A DNA stretch of 64,000 nucleotides from Lunularia cruciata (Eukaryota > Streptophyta > Marchantiopsida > Lunulariales > Lunulariaceae): positions 49,370,291-49,434,290 of the forward strand of contig OX419755.1 in assembly GCA_948567375.1 (NCBI GenBank), given 5' to 3'. Shown one piece after another: positions 21,149 through 32,688 of this stretch. Under the pieces are notes generated by a model. It saw only the letters and a program-made list of their open reading frames with translations. It was not told where the DNA came from and made no database searches. Within the stretch, counting starts at the first letter, position 1, and the number at the start of each line of letters is the position of its first letter. Position numbers and translations under genes: made by a program.

Positions 21149-23208
21149 TTGATCTTGTTAGAATAACCGAGTCATTTAGTTTATACGGTTCGCATATCTA
21201 TGGATCAAAACTCAAACGGGTTACATCCAAGTCACATTTACAACCAAGTAGGTATGATATCAAAGAGAGATCGAGTTTTTGTTGTCTCGAGGACAATAAG
21301 ACGAAGCAAAGTGACAAGTCCAGCGAGGTAATTTTTCTTTCCAAATTCTCTATGATAATAACCGTAGCTGTATCAAACCGTATTTTCCATCCTAAAAGGA
21401 GGTAAATACAGTTTTGATCTAGTTTAAAGAATTTTTACGGGGAATATTATATACGTATATAAATATAAATATAATTATATAATTATATTTATTTATATTT
21501 CAAATGTTTGAGGTTATATACCATAGATCACCCTTGTCTAAAACTTTCCACAAAATTGTTTATATATATTGGACTGTATATTTTGGACCTCTTTATATAT
21601 TATTTTGAACAGTACCAATTAAAAATCTACAAACTGAAGAGAATTAATATATTTCATAATGATTCAAATTACTAGAAAAGAAATATACAGAACAATACAC
21701 TTTAATTTTTTGCATCTCTTCTAAATTTTTCTCTTAATGAAATTAGGTGTTATTTATATTCTTACTTTGGAATTTACACTATTACATTCTGATATAGGTA
21801 TTTTTTTGTCTCCTCCTTCATTTTGAGAATTTTTACTTTACCAAAACCTCATAAAGTTCGCAAAAGTAAAATCATATCATATCGTTTACGTTACTGAAAG
21901 TAATGAGTTACTGATTGTTGTATTGTTATGATCACAATCTGGTTTTCTGCATCCCTTCTCGGTCTTTCCACCCAAAGCCTTATCTTCAAAGAACTTCCAA
22001 AATCAAAATGCTTCTATGATGTATGGGTTCTCCGTTTGAAAAGCAAGGACATCAACGAGGGTTATCTTTAGCTACAAAGGAAAAGGCGATCTGCATAGAT
22101 AACAAGAACGATGGGAAGAACCCATCAAAGAGTAGATACCTTTTAAAATGGTAGATACAAATAGTAGATATCTTTTCAAATTAAGAGATGTTCAATTTCT
22201 ATATCAAGCAGAATTTGTTCAGTCGTCATCCATATGGGCGATATCATTGTATCCCCTAATGTGCATGCCTAGCTATTTGTACACGTTAGACTATTTCACT
22301 CAAATTTAGAAGGCCCTAAAGAGTGGCAAGGTCACTCCCCACGTCCCCAAGCAGAAGACTCGATAGAAAGTTATGTTTATAATTTGTCATATATTTATGA
22401 TTGTGAAATCACAGAAGCTTTCCAACTTTTTCTCCTTATTCCTTGTCCTCTTACAAAACTCATCTATATATGAGATACTAGCTAAAATAACATAATCAAA
22501 AGTAAGTGAAGTGATGGAAAGAACTTACTTTTGGGTTCTCAAAGGAAATGTAGTGCTCATGAATCTTTTTCTCTATGCAATGCAAGGAATAAATTTTTTT
22601 TGCTTCTTCAAAAGACTTTGCAAGCAATTGCTCACATGCATATACTTTCATGATATAAAGCATCCTTTAGAATACACACTCCATGGACACTTGGTATCAT
22701 ATGCCAATGACACTCCTTGTATGTCTTAGTCATTGTTAGATCCTTAGGAATCTGTTGCTAAAATGAGGTGCTCTAAATATGCATAATACAAAATTTAACT
22801 ACCTTGGTGGATTGAAAGAACTTCTATATAATAGATAATTATAAGATAGCTCAAATTATATCCTTAAAGAACTTTTATATAAAGGGCAATTCAATTATAG
22901 GATAGCTCAAGTTATATCCTTATGAAATTCCAATTACATAATAGATCGTTGTGTTGGGAAAATGCAAGGTATAATTTTTGAAGGATATTGCAAAAGAATA
23001 CGTTGTGTAGGTTTACAATCTCCCTTATAATTTTACAAAAATAGAATATTTTAAATATCATGGTGCATATATTTTCATCAAATTTATTATTTTGATGATT
23101 TTCACTCTTGTTTGCAAAGATAGGAAAGAGTAGTTTCTCATTTTGGGAGGAAAATTTTTGAGTTGAAGTATCCTTTGAAGTTATGTCTGTTAGGCATAGG
23201 TATGAAAG
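21149..23208. other. AT-rich interval, no supported gene
   Basis: Frames are short and unlike known families. Around 22815-22930 a diverged repeat of about 70 bp occurs twice (sharing AGATAGCTCAA or AGGATAGCTCAAG, then TTATATCCTTA). Nothing else stands out. Confidence 0.5.
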
Positions 23209-23520
23209 GTATTAAATGTATTCTTAGGTGCAGTAGGTAGAGTTCTCATATAGACTCTATTGGGGTTTAGCCCCATTTTACTTCTTTTTTTCTCTCCCTT
23301 GTACTGTTTGATCGGATCGTCCTATCCTTTCTTTTTTCTATGCGGTCGCCTTCCTCTATTAAACCTATCACACCTTGTCCATTGTGGTCTGAAAATCTGC
23401 ATCTGTATACCTACGTATATGAGTATGTTACCTTTTTTGTGTCTCCCTTGTTCGGCTTGATGGGTTTTCCCATCCTTCATTTTTCCTACGCGGTCGCCTT
23501 TGTCCTCGTATATGAGTATA
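23209..23520 (+). mobile_element. Truncated non-LTR retrotransposon 3' ends (two)
   Basis: The stretch from 23209 carries GGTGCAGTAGG, then ATTGGGGTTTAGCCCC, CTCTCCCTTGT and ATGCGGTCGCC. A second partial copy at about 23440-23500 has TGTTCGGCTTGATGGG and TACGCGGTCGCC. The same block ends the non-LTR element at 57262-57415 and recurs at 23741-23950 and 42985-43100, so these look like 5'-truncated copies of one LINE-like family. Confidence 0.65.
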
Positions 23521-23740
23521 TGAACGTGAGAATAATGATATTTTCTGTAGTTGTTGCTCACTCAGCTTTCTAAAGACAGGTTTTAATAGCGTTCTTGCGA
23601 TGTTCAAGCCCAACTTTGGTTCTAAAGTAGGATGTATAATGTAAAGAAGAATGGTAATTTCCTTGTCAGATGTTAAGAGCTTTTCAGGCAGTGGTAGATG
23701 GATATTTTCAGTGTGTAGTGTGTAGATCGTACAACTTGCA

Positions 23741-23950
23741 TAGCTCGGATATCTTTGGTGCGGTAGGGGCTGATTTCTCATATAGACTCTATTGGGGCTT
23801 AGCCTATGTTAATTTCTCATATAGACTCTCTTGGGACTTAGCCCATGTTAAAATTTTTTTTTTCTCTCCCTGGTGCGGCGGCTTGATGGGGTCTTCCCAA
23901 TCCTTCATTTTTCCTCCGCGGTGGCCTCTTTCTTTTTTTCAGTGCTTTTA
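23741..23950 (+). mobile_element. Truncated non-LTR retrotransposon 3' end
   Basis: It shares GGATATCTTTGGTGCGGTAGG, ATTGGGGCTTAGCC, GGCTTGATGGGGTCTTCCC and CCGCGGTGGCC with the 3' end at 57262-57415. A 46-bp block (TTTCTCATATAGACTCT...TTAGCC) is duplicated within it. Confidence 0.65.
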
Positions 23951-24129
23951 TATCCTCTGTATTGAGTTATGATGAGTCTTACTAAAGCTGTGATTGCCTT
24001 CAATTTGATGGATTATGGGAGTGTTGTTCAATCTTAAAGTTCAATTTTGCAACTGTTCGGATGAGAAAGGTTTCCCTGGCAGAGCAGACGATTGAGGTCT
24101 TGCCCTTACTCTTTGTCTGAGAAGATGAA

Positions 24130-24560
24130 TGATAGCGACTGTTCACATTACTTCTGACTTGGCAGCGGATTTTGATTTTTTGATCGTATGGAGGACTTCA
24201 ATACACAACGGAGTAATCCTTGTGAAAACGGAATGTTGGAAGCTATTGATGAAAGTCATGGGAGAACATGTCAGCTCCTTACTTGGATGTAGCCAGCAAA
24301 TTTTGAAGATACAAATCCAAAATTTCCAGAACAGTTATTTACCAACTCACAAGTCCAAAACCAAATTCTTGTTAGTACGCGTAACGTGGAGGACTAATGT
24401 TTAAGTCTAACCGAGATGTCTCGAGCGATTCCAGCGAGACTTACTAGGTAGTAAGTTCCGCTCCAACGTGATGAGATTGACAATTCCTTCTAGTATGTTC
24501 TGTAATGGGTGGATTTTGGACTTTCCACACTCAAAACTCTCATCCTATCAGCTTAGTTGA
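24130..24560. other. No supported gene
   Basis: A single + strand frame of 91 codons is present, without domain-like features. I see no other structure. Confidence 0.4.
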
Positions 24561-24971
24561 AGAATACAGGGGATTGACGAATGGCTTCATCGATCAGCAG
24601 TCATAGCCAAACGTCCGTTCCATCTTTCAGCTTTAGCTGTGAATGGACCAATCGTCGAGTATCCGTGGACTCTCCGTTCATGATGGTACCAAGGAAGCAT
24701 ATGTCAAGAGCTGCACAGCACCCACGAAGAATGCAATACCTGTTTCCAGCGCTGAAAAGTTGCTGCATGACAGTAAGATCAGTCGCTTTTCCTTCAAGAA
24801 AAGCCCATACGAATCCGAACATTGCCTGGAAAAGAACCATAAGGACGATAATTGTCAGCTTACACTGAATGAATATCATAAGAATATATATATATATATA
24901 TATATATTCGAACTGTAAGAATTCGATGAACTACTTGTTCTCAAATCATGGACTTGATAAGGTGATTAAGT

Positions 24972-25676
24972 TCAAGTAATAAGCACTTCGTTACAGTAGC
25001 TTGAAAGTGTATGCGAATCGTCAAGTACGTACCAGTCGACCGTTGATGGTCTCCGGTGCAGCTCCGTCGAATGCAAACAGACTTCCGAATCCCTTGTAAC
25101 GAGTTTCAGGCCTTCTTTCAATTTCCGGATGTAGGAAGGAGCCGCCAGATACTGAAACATTGCCAAGCACAGATTGCTTCTCAGACTCATTGTTTTCCTC
25201 ATTCTGTAAAATCGATACTTGGGTAATGTTATCTTCGTAGCTTTCTCAACAGCTTCTCTCAACCAGGACGGGCTAACTCCATTTCACTGCCGCTTGCACG
25301 AACCATATGTAAAGCCTTTTGGCTCAGGGCGAAACCTTGACGGTTGCTATACACCCCTCTAGTAAGTGAACTGGTTTGTGTCGGGAGGGAAGGCAATGCC
25401 CTAGAGCCCAGGACTGGAATTGCAGTTGACGGCATGGTGCAAGTAACAGCTGACATGATTGCTCTCGTCTCAGTGCGGTCGGGTTCGCAGTGTACTGTAG
25501 ATGCTGGATGCAAAGAATTTGCGACTTCTGCTGGGAAATAAATCCAAATTGTGTACTGAAGTTTGCATGCAAGTTCCAAGTTAGATTGCAGTCGTTCAGC
25601 TCCACCAGATTCGGGGCCATACAGCGCTGTCAAAATGAGGCGATGATCATCGTAAACTTCAAAGACCGACACTGAA
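24972..25676 (-). CDS. Unrecognised minus-strand coding block, possible host gene fragment
   Basis: From 25676, just after a CAG acceptor-like site, the minus strand is open for about 138 codons (SVFEVYDDHRLILTALYG...ELARPG). In another frame, overlapping its end, a block continues VSPSWLREAVEKATKITL to about 25035, where TCGACTG/GTACGTAC is a good splice donor. The composition is balanced and protein-like, unlike the AT-rich DNA around it. The two halves are out of frame near 25262-25270, so there is an indel or a missed intron. I do not recognise the family, and the gene could be a fragment carried by a transposon. Confidence 0.35.
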
Positions 25677-25689
25677 CGGGTTTGCTGAT

Positions 25690-26370
25690 TTGAGTTACGT
25701 GCTTAATGGTTCGTTGCAGACTGCTTCTGTGTTTAGTCCCTACCACATTTATGCGGGCTTCCGTCACTTGAGAGGTCTAGGCCAAGTGCCACGGAGTCCA
25801 CGAAGACAATCACCTCTCCCTCTTTTGTATCACCGCTATGTCTAAGTTCAAAATTCCAGTGATGAAAAGCGATTCAACTCTCTCCGACCATCTGTTTAAC
25901 TACCGAACCTTCCATTCCATAGTGACTATGAGGCGACATTATCGTTAACTGTTCTTCAGAGATGCAAAATGCGCGAGCTTGATCTTGACATGAGGTGCAC
26001 TTTAGTCTGACACAACTTGATTGACCTGGTTTGATTTTGAACTTCGACGACTTCTTGTGCTTAACCCAGCATCTGTTAAGAGAGTTCCACTTGAGAAAAT
26101 GCGATCGAAATTTCGGTAGACATCAGATCGATATCGAGTGACTTACGTTGTTGTCTAAAATTTGGATGGTCAGTAATGTATCTCAGTAAACACAACGTTA
26201 AGCGAAGATCTTAATTACCGTTGTTGAGCACGCTTTAGAACGAGGAGAGCAAGGACACAGATTTCACCGCATGAAGCGACTACAATCTACAATTTATAAG
26301 CTAGAGAAGGCTGCTTCAAACTATATGGACAGAGTAGGAGGTCCTTAGCCCGTACACAACCATTTAGCAT
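25690..26370. other. No supported gene
   Basis: Only short frames. It may include 5' flanking DNA of the minus-strand block at 24972-25676. Confidence 0.4.
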
Positions 26371-26373
26371 AGG

Positions 26374-26861
26374 ATGCTTCTAAGGTGCATACATGCACTT
26401 GAATAATTAGAATTGTATCAAAGTAAACATTACTAGGCAGAAACTGCACATCTTTCCACTTTGAGTGCTCATGTGGACCTTGTTATGTTTGACTTGACTG
26501 ATCAAGAGCAAACGTCATTGATGAAACATGCGGTGAGGACAGGGACCCGTCACTTGTCTAGATATGTTCAGTCATTACTAAGGCTTTAATACTTGTCTAG
26601 ATATGTGCACTTGAATAATGCTTCTAAGGTGCATACATGCACTTGAATAATTAGAATTGTATCAAAGTAAACATTACTAGGCAGAAACTGCACATCTTTC
26701 CACTTTGAGTGCTCATGTGGACCTTGTTATGTTTGACTTGACTGATCAAGAGCAAACGTCATTGATGAAACATGCGGTGAGGACAGGGACTGTCACTTGT
26801 CTAGATATGTTCAGTCATTACTAAGGCTTTAATACTTGTCTAGATATGTTCAGTCGTTTAC
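26374..26861 (+). repeat. 244-bp tandem duplication across the copia 5' boundary
   Basis: The block starting ATGCTTCTAAGGTGCAT at 26374 recurs at 26618, nearly identical, for about 240 bp. Each copy contains flanking DNA plus the first part of the copia LTR (TGTTATGTTTGACTTG at 26481 and 26725). It therefore arose after the copia insertion. Confidence 0.85.
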
Positions 26862-26964
26862 TAAGGCTAAAGTATTAAAGTGACATATCTTGAGTGGTCA
26901 ATACTCATGAAGTCCCCCGCAAGTCAGGAGTTCAGTCGGATGACAGTGTTGAGGGACTATCTCT

Positions 26965-27005
<41 letters not shown>

Positions 27006-27171
27006 ATGAGAAATAAAGGTTTGAAGAGCTAGTGTGAGCCTGTTTCAGCCGTGGAGGTAGCTTCCAGGATAATGAGTGAACCCAGTTACTTCTTGTTGTC
27101 CTCTAATTTATGTTTAATGTGCTTTATGATGTGCTATTGCGCGAGGTCCTGGGGGATAGTGTTTTCTAACA
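26725..27171 (+). repeat. Copia 5' LTR
   Basis: Runs from TGTTATGTTTGACTTG to TTTTCTAACA and contains a TA microsatellite (about 26968-27000). Its counterpart begins at 40498 and ends at 42215. Confidence 0.8.
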
Positions 27172-27173
27172 AT

Positions 27174-27185
27174 TGGTATCAGAGC
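27174..27185 (+). other. Primer-binding site (initiator tRNA-Met)
   Basis: TGGTATCAGAGC lies two bases after the 5' LTR. This is the standard plant primer-binding site complementary to the 3' end of initiator tRNA-Met, from which reverse transcription starts. Confidence 0.9.
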
Positions 27186-27261
27186 ATAGTTTGTCCTAAA
27201 GAGTGTCTTCAGATCTGAGGGTGCAGTGAAGTGAGTCTAGAAGCAAGTCCACATCAAAGCA

Positions 27262-28130
27262 ATGGCAGGGGTGATATCCATATCAAATGCTAAATTTGCA
27301 GTGGAGAAGTTTGATGAGAAAAACAATTTTGGACCTTGGTAGCTGAAAATGAAGGACCTTCTTGTCCAGCAAGGACTGCATAGAGCACTAAAGAAAAAAA
27401 GGGAGGACAAAAGTGATGAGATGTGGAAGATGAAGATGCAGATCTCAGAACTATTAGCACTATTAGGTTGAACCTTGCTGATGAAGTGCTATACAATGTT
27501 ATGAATGAGGAATCTACATCACAACTATGGGCTAAATTGGAGAATCTTTATATGACAAAGTTATTGATAAATAGACTATTATTGAACTGAAGTTGTATTT
27601 GTTGCGGATGAAGGAAGGCCAGAGTATTATGGAGCATCTCAATGCTTTCAACAAAATCATTTGTGAGTTGATGAGCACAAAGGTTAAGTTACGAAAGGAG
27701 GATAAGGCATTGTTGTTATTGACTTCATTTTCTCCATCAATTGAGCATCTGGTCACAACTCTTCTATATGGAAAGGATGATATAAACTGTGAGGAGGTCA
27801 CTTCAGTATTATTGTCCAATGAGATGCAAAAAAGACCCAACCAAGACAAGACAAGACAAATTCAGAGGCTCTATTTATCAGAGGAAGGACAAGAGAGAGA
27901 GAACATATCAAGAGTAAATCAAGATCCAAGTCTAGAACTGGAGGTTTCAAAGGTAAGTGTTGGATTTGTGGGAAGGTTGGACATTTCAAGAAGGATTGTT
28001 ACAACAAGAGCCTTGAGTCCAACAAGGATAAAGGTCAAATTTCAGATCAAGCAAGTATTCTTGAGTCATCTGGTGTTGTGTATGATGTTCTATGTGTTAC
28101 CTAAGACAAAGATCAATTTGAGTAGCCATG
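27262..28130 (+). pseudogene. Copia gag
   Basis: The ATG at 27262 opens a frame with KFDEKNNFGPW and LKMKDLLVQQGLHRALKKK, broken by a TAG in place of a Trp or Gln codon. The main helical part is at 27593-27850 (LRMKEGQSIMEHLNAFNKII...LLYGKDDINCEEVTSVLLS). In another frame near 27955-28000 is the CCHC zinc knuckle CWICGKVGHFKKDC. Gag forms the particle and the knuckle binds RNA. Stops and shifts make it non-functional. Confidence 0.85.
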
Positions 28131-29641
28131 AATATTGGACTTAGGTTTCTCTTACCATATGTGTCCAAATAAGGAGTGGTTTCATGAGTACAAACCGTTC
28201 AATGGAAGATGTCTGATAATGTGGAACAACATGGCTTGTAAAGCTATTGGCATTGGTACAATACACATTAAGATGTTTGATTGCATTGTGAGGACTCTTG
28301 CTAATGTGAGGCATGTTTTTGAGTTAAGGAAGAATTTGATATCACTAGGCACTTGAGACTAAGATGGTTGGAGGTGTGGAGCAAAAAATAGAACACTCAA
28401 GGTATTCAAAGAAGCATTGGTTGAAATGAAGAGCAAGAAGATAGGAAATCTTTATGAGCTTGTTGGAGAGACCATTATTGGAGGAGTGGCAAGTACTATT
28501 TCTGAAAATGAAGATACCAAAGATCTTACTCAGTTATGGCACCTACGTTTGGGTCATATGAATGAAAGGGGTCTAAGTGAATTGTCAAAGCAACAACTTC
28601 TGAAGGTCCTTAAAAGTTATGTTAAAATTCTGTGAGCATTTTGTAATAAGAAAGCAACGGAGTGTAAGATTTTCCACTGGAGTTCATTGCACAAAGGGAA
28701 TTTTAGACTATGTGCATTCTGATGTTTGGGGCACTGCACCTATAGCTTCAAAATCTGGAGCATTACATTTTGTATTTTTGGTTAATGATTACTCTAGGAG
28801 AGTATGGGTCTATACCACAAAGCAAAAATCAGAGGTCTTCTCTATCTTTAAACAATGGAAGGTGATGATAAAGAAACAAATTAGAAGGAAAGAAAAGTGT
28901 TTGAGATCTAATAATGGTGGAGAATACAAATCTGGAAAGTTTGATAGATATTGTAAGACTCAAGGGATAATTCATCACTTTACCATATCGGGTACCCCTC
29001 AACAAAATGGTGTGGCAGAGCTCTTGGAGATAAATCATACACTCTTGGAGAAAGCAAGAAGTATGTTAAGCAACACCGGATTGGAGAAGAGTTTTTGGGC
29101 AGAAGCTATGAATACAACTTGTCATTTGGTAAAAATTTCTCCCTCTACTGCTATTGTGTGTAAGATACCTATGAAAAAATGGACAGGTTGGCATGTTGAT
29201 TACCCTTCACTAAGAGTGCTTGGATGCATAGCTTATGTTCATATTCAACAAGAACAAAGGACAAAGTTAGATCCCAAATCTAGAAAATATATATCATTGG
29301 GATATGAGAAGGATACAAAGGGATATAGATTATGGGATCCAGAAAGGTGTTGTCTTGTTGTGAGTAGGGATGTAGTTTTGGATGAGACTAGTATGATGAA
29401 GACTATTACTATAGAAAAAGTAAAGAAAAAACAAACTCAGTCGGGTTTTGTTACGATAGATATTGATCTTGGAAATGAAGACATCTCATCTCTTGTAGAT
29501 CTACCAAGTGAACCATTAGAAGAGCAAAGTCCAAAAGTGATTCATGAACGTAGATATCCAAATAGGGATAGAAGGCACTCAAAAAAATTTGATGATTCAT
29601 TTGTAGCTTATGCTCTTCTTACAGAGAATGGTGCGGCATGA
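28131..29641 (+). pseudogene. Copia protease and integrase
   Basis: The protease starts near 28131 (LDLGFSYHMCPNKEWF, with the catalytic DSG changed) and continues to NVRHVFELRKNLISLGT. The pre-integrase segment LWHLRLGHMNERGLSEL follows, then a long frame (28619-29641). That frame holds the integrase core with DYVHSDVWG as the first catalytic Asp. The second is changed to Asn in LRSNNGGEY (normally DNGGEY). The Glu region is altered in NGVAELLEINHTLLEKAR. Frames differ between the parts. The Asp-to-Asn change alone would abolish integration. Confidence 0.9.
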
Positions 29642-29662
29642 AGAGGCAATGCAAGATTAAGA

Positions 29663-30260
29663 GTGTCAAAAGTTGTAATGGAAGAAGAGATGAAGTCTTT
29701 GGCCAAAAACCAAACAGGGAGACTTGAAAAATTGCCTATGGGAAAGAAGGCAATTGGTTGCAGATGGATATTATGGAGGAAAGGAGGACTTCCAAAATCT
29801 GATGGAGATCAATACAAAGCAAGGCTTGTAGCAAAGAGTTATAGCCAAAAAGAAGGTATTGACTTCAATGAGATTTTTTCACCAATGGTAAAATTCTCTT
29901 CAATTTGTGCACTTCACTTCTTCAATAGGCAATAATTGCATTACATAACTTGGAGTTGGAGCAACTAGATGTTACAATTGCTTTTCTACATGGAGAACTG
30001 GAGGAGGAGATTTACATGCATCAACCTGAAGGTTTTGTGGTACCAAGGAACCAGAACCTGGTTTGTAGGTTACAAAAGTCTTTATATGGACTAAAGCAGA
30101 GTCGGAGACTTTGGTACATGAAATTTGATGCTTTCATGTTAAAGCATGGATATAACAGAAGTGAATCAGATTGTTGTGTGTACCTCAAGAAGCTACATGG
30201 ACCTAGAGTATTTGATCTTATAATCTTAGTACTATATGTGGATGATATCCTGATTGCTAC
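29663..30260 (+). pseudogene. Copia reverse transcriptase, first part
   Basis: Two frames cover the start of RT: GKKAIGCRWILWRKGG and YKARLVAKSYSQKEGIDF at 29663-29935, then LEQLDVTIAFLHGELEEEIYM, LVCRLQKSLYGLKQS and the catalytic LYVDDILIAT, ending at 30260. There the gypsy element interrupts the gene. The rest resumes at 39167 as TKDMVEVEKLKEKL. Confidence 0.9.
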
Positions 30261-30923
30261 TGTCGTGCGTATATACATCACTACACAACATACATAGCTG
30301 TCAACATCATACACTATAGAAGCACAACTCACACATAAGTCATACATAGACTCTAAAGTGCCACAATAATCAGATTGCTTACCACTCTCAACTCAACACA
30401 ACTCAGATCAGTACTTGATCTGTCACTCTATAAACTGCCAACAACTGGGCATTGATTATAGTCAAGCCACACCCACTCAAGCATAGAGAATCCAGGTGAC
30501 GCTTGCCGGCCTCTGTCCACCATAGCCAGGAACTCAAAGGCTCAACATCATAGAAGTGAGCTCTCTGAAGCTCACTTTGAAACTATACCCCTTGGACTCA
30601 AGCTAGCTCTGAAACCTTAAAGGTCCCATTGACGGCACACTTGACGGTGAGAACGGTGCAAAGTAACAGTGGGCCCACCATGAAGTCAGTACCCCGAACA
30701 CAAAATCTAACCATTGGAAAGTAGTCTTTGAGAAACTGCTGAAATAACTCTAACTACTATCACTGGAACTCCAGTGTTAGAGCATCTAGATGCAACACTA
30801 CAAATGGCATGACAGTTATCGTACGTATATACATCGCTACACAACATACATCACTGTCAACATCATACACTATAGAAGCACAACTCACACATAAGTCATA
30901 CATAGACTCTAAAGTGCCACAAT
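30261..30923 (-). repeat. Left (3') terminal repeat block of the nested gypsy
   Basis: Structure is a 107-bp segment, a 447-bp segment, then the 107-bp segment again. On the minus strand it follows a purine tract (GGGGGGCGA), the expected 3' polypurine tract, so the LTR would begin TGTGGCAC at 30921. The right-hand copy has only the 447-bp part. Confidence 0.7.
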
Positions 30924-31703
30924 CGCCCCCCTAGCTAGCGGTTAGGCCCCTCTAACTCCAGATAGCCATCTACTCTAAGTATATGGTATACCCTCTAATG
31001 GGCAAAGATCAGGAGGCCGGGTGCTATGGAGCCCCATCATTTGTCGCTTGTCTGCAATCTATACCATATAAAGAATGAACTAGCTATAGGTCAAGTACAT
31101 CTAGGACATAACCACTGTCCATGAGGAACCACCGTGAGGGGAAGAGTCATACATGCCATATGCCATCCTCTCGAACAGCTATCACACACTAACATAGTAG
31201 CATCTCTACCAGAAGAGCCACATAACATACACCTCAAGCCTACACACTACACGTACAAGTGCCAAGCTTGGGTCCATAGTACCATCAATGTTTGGGAGGT
31301 GGCATGGCGCACAATTGCGCACATGATCCTTCCAAACAACACCATCACGTCCTTCTAACACAAGGATTCCAGATGGCAAAACCTCACGCACTCTCAAGAT
31401 AGTGCGGCATGTAGAAACATCAAGTGTTGTCGGTGCTATCTGTTGTAGATATACATAGTTGCCTGGATGAAATCAACAAATCGAGGGTCTATAACATCCT
31501 CCTCAAATGGTAGCATAGCGTAAAGTATCTATATGATGAGCAATTGCCAAGTTCTCAAAGGCCATCGGCATCACTCTCCGAAAGATCTCTGCCCGCTGAG
31601 AACATGTGGTCATCCATACATCGGGGTCATCCAAGTCCAAAACTATAGTAGCATCTTGACGAATGGCTGCAAGTAAATAAGGATCTCATTCATAGAGTAG
31701 AAA

Positions 31704-32675
31704 TTATGGAGAGAAGGATGCTAAGGAGGCTTGCCGGCTGAACCAATAACCCATGGCCAACCAAGGTAATTGGAGATCCCAATCTCCCAAGTGGCCTCTC
31801 TGCAAACCATACTTTTGCAATCCTCTCTTCACCGTCTGAAACACTCTCTCTGCTAAGCCATCTGCCTCAGGGTGATCTTGGGATGTAGTACAATGATCAA
31901 TCAAAGTGTTGTCACATAAGACCTGAAACTCTCCCAAGAACTCTGTACCCTGATCAGTCAAAACCTCAACTGGTGCACCAAAATGACTAAGAACTTGATC
32001 TAGGAATGAGTAAGTTGTCCCTTCACTAGACTTGTCAGGAAGTGCCACCAACTCAATCCACTTGGAGAAGTGCTCCACCATCACCAAAACATATTGATGA
32101 TGTCTCACAGTCAACGGTAAAGGTCCGGCGAAGTCCAAACTCCAACGGTAACCCAATCCCATGATAGGTAATGGGTGTAACTGTGGCGTAGGAGCATTGA
32201 ATGATGCTCTAACTCGGTCACAAACCACACATCTGGCAACAAACTGATGTACCTTGGTCTGCATACCGCGCCACCAATAATGACTCTGGAGTAAGCTATA
32301 TGTATGCTTGACTCCAAAATGTCCTAGCTCCTCATGAGCATGACGGACCAACTGTGGTCTCTGAGATGGAAGGGGTACTACTCGCACTCTACCATCCTCC
32401 CATACACGCAAAAGGTGTCTACCCTCCAATCTGAACCGTCTGGCTTGCTGAAGAACACTGTCTCTCTCCTTGGCCCCAACTGTGCCACCCACAACACCAG
32501 TGCAAAGATAGTCCATCACTAAGACATCATCATGAATGTCTCGCTGAATTGTACCAATATCTTCACTCTCTGGATCTGTGACCTCAATAACTCCTCCTAT
32601 ATGCGTTGAGAGAGATACCACCAAAGCCTTTGCAAATATACACAGAAAGGCCGATGCATGCCAACATGGCACCAT
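31704..32675 (-). pseudogene. Nested gypsy integrase
   Basis: A 324-codon open frame on the minus strand. It has the zinc-binding region (HAHEELGHFGVKHTYSLLQ, then CVVCDRVR), the catalytic core (RWSLDFAGPLP with Asp one, VLTDQGTEF with Asp two, ADGLAERVFQTVKRGL with the Glu) and the start of the C-terminal region. All three catalytic acids are present, which makes this one of the best preserved pieces here. The frame is lost near 31704 and differs from that of RNase H, so the polyprotein is broken. Confidence 0.9.
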
Positions 32676-32688
32676 CTCCTCATCTGTC

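Noticed and set aside
22290-22730. Possible gag-like fragment on the + strand
   Set aside because: A few residues recall retroelement gag, but no frame is continuous and no neighbouring pol or LTR is visible.
32111-32522. Other-frame ORFs within the nested gypsy integrase
   Set aside because: They overlap the clearly conserved integrase frame, which has all catalytic residues.
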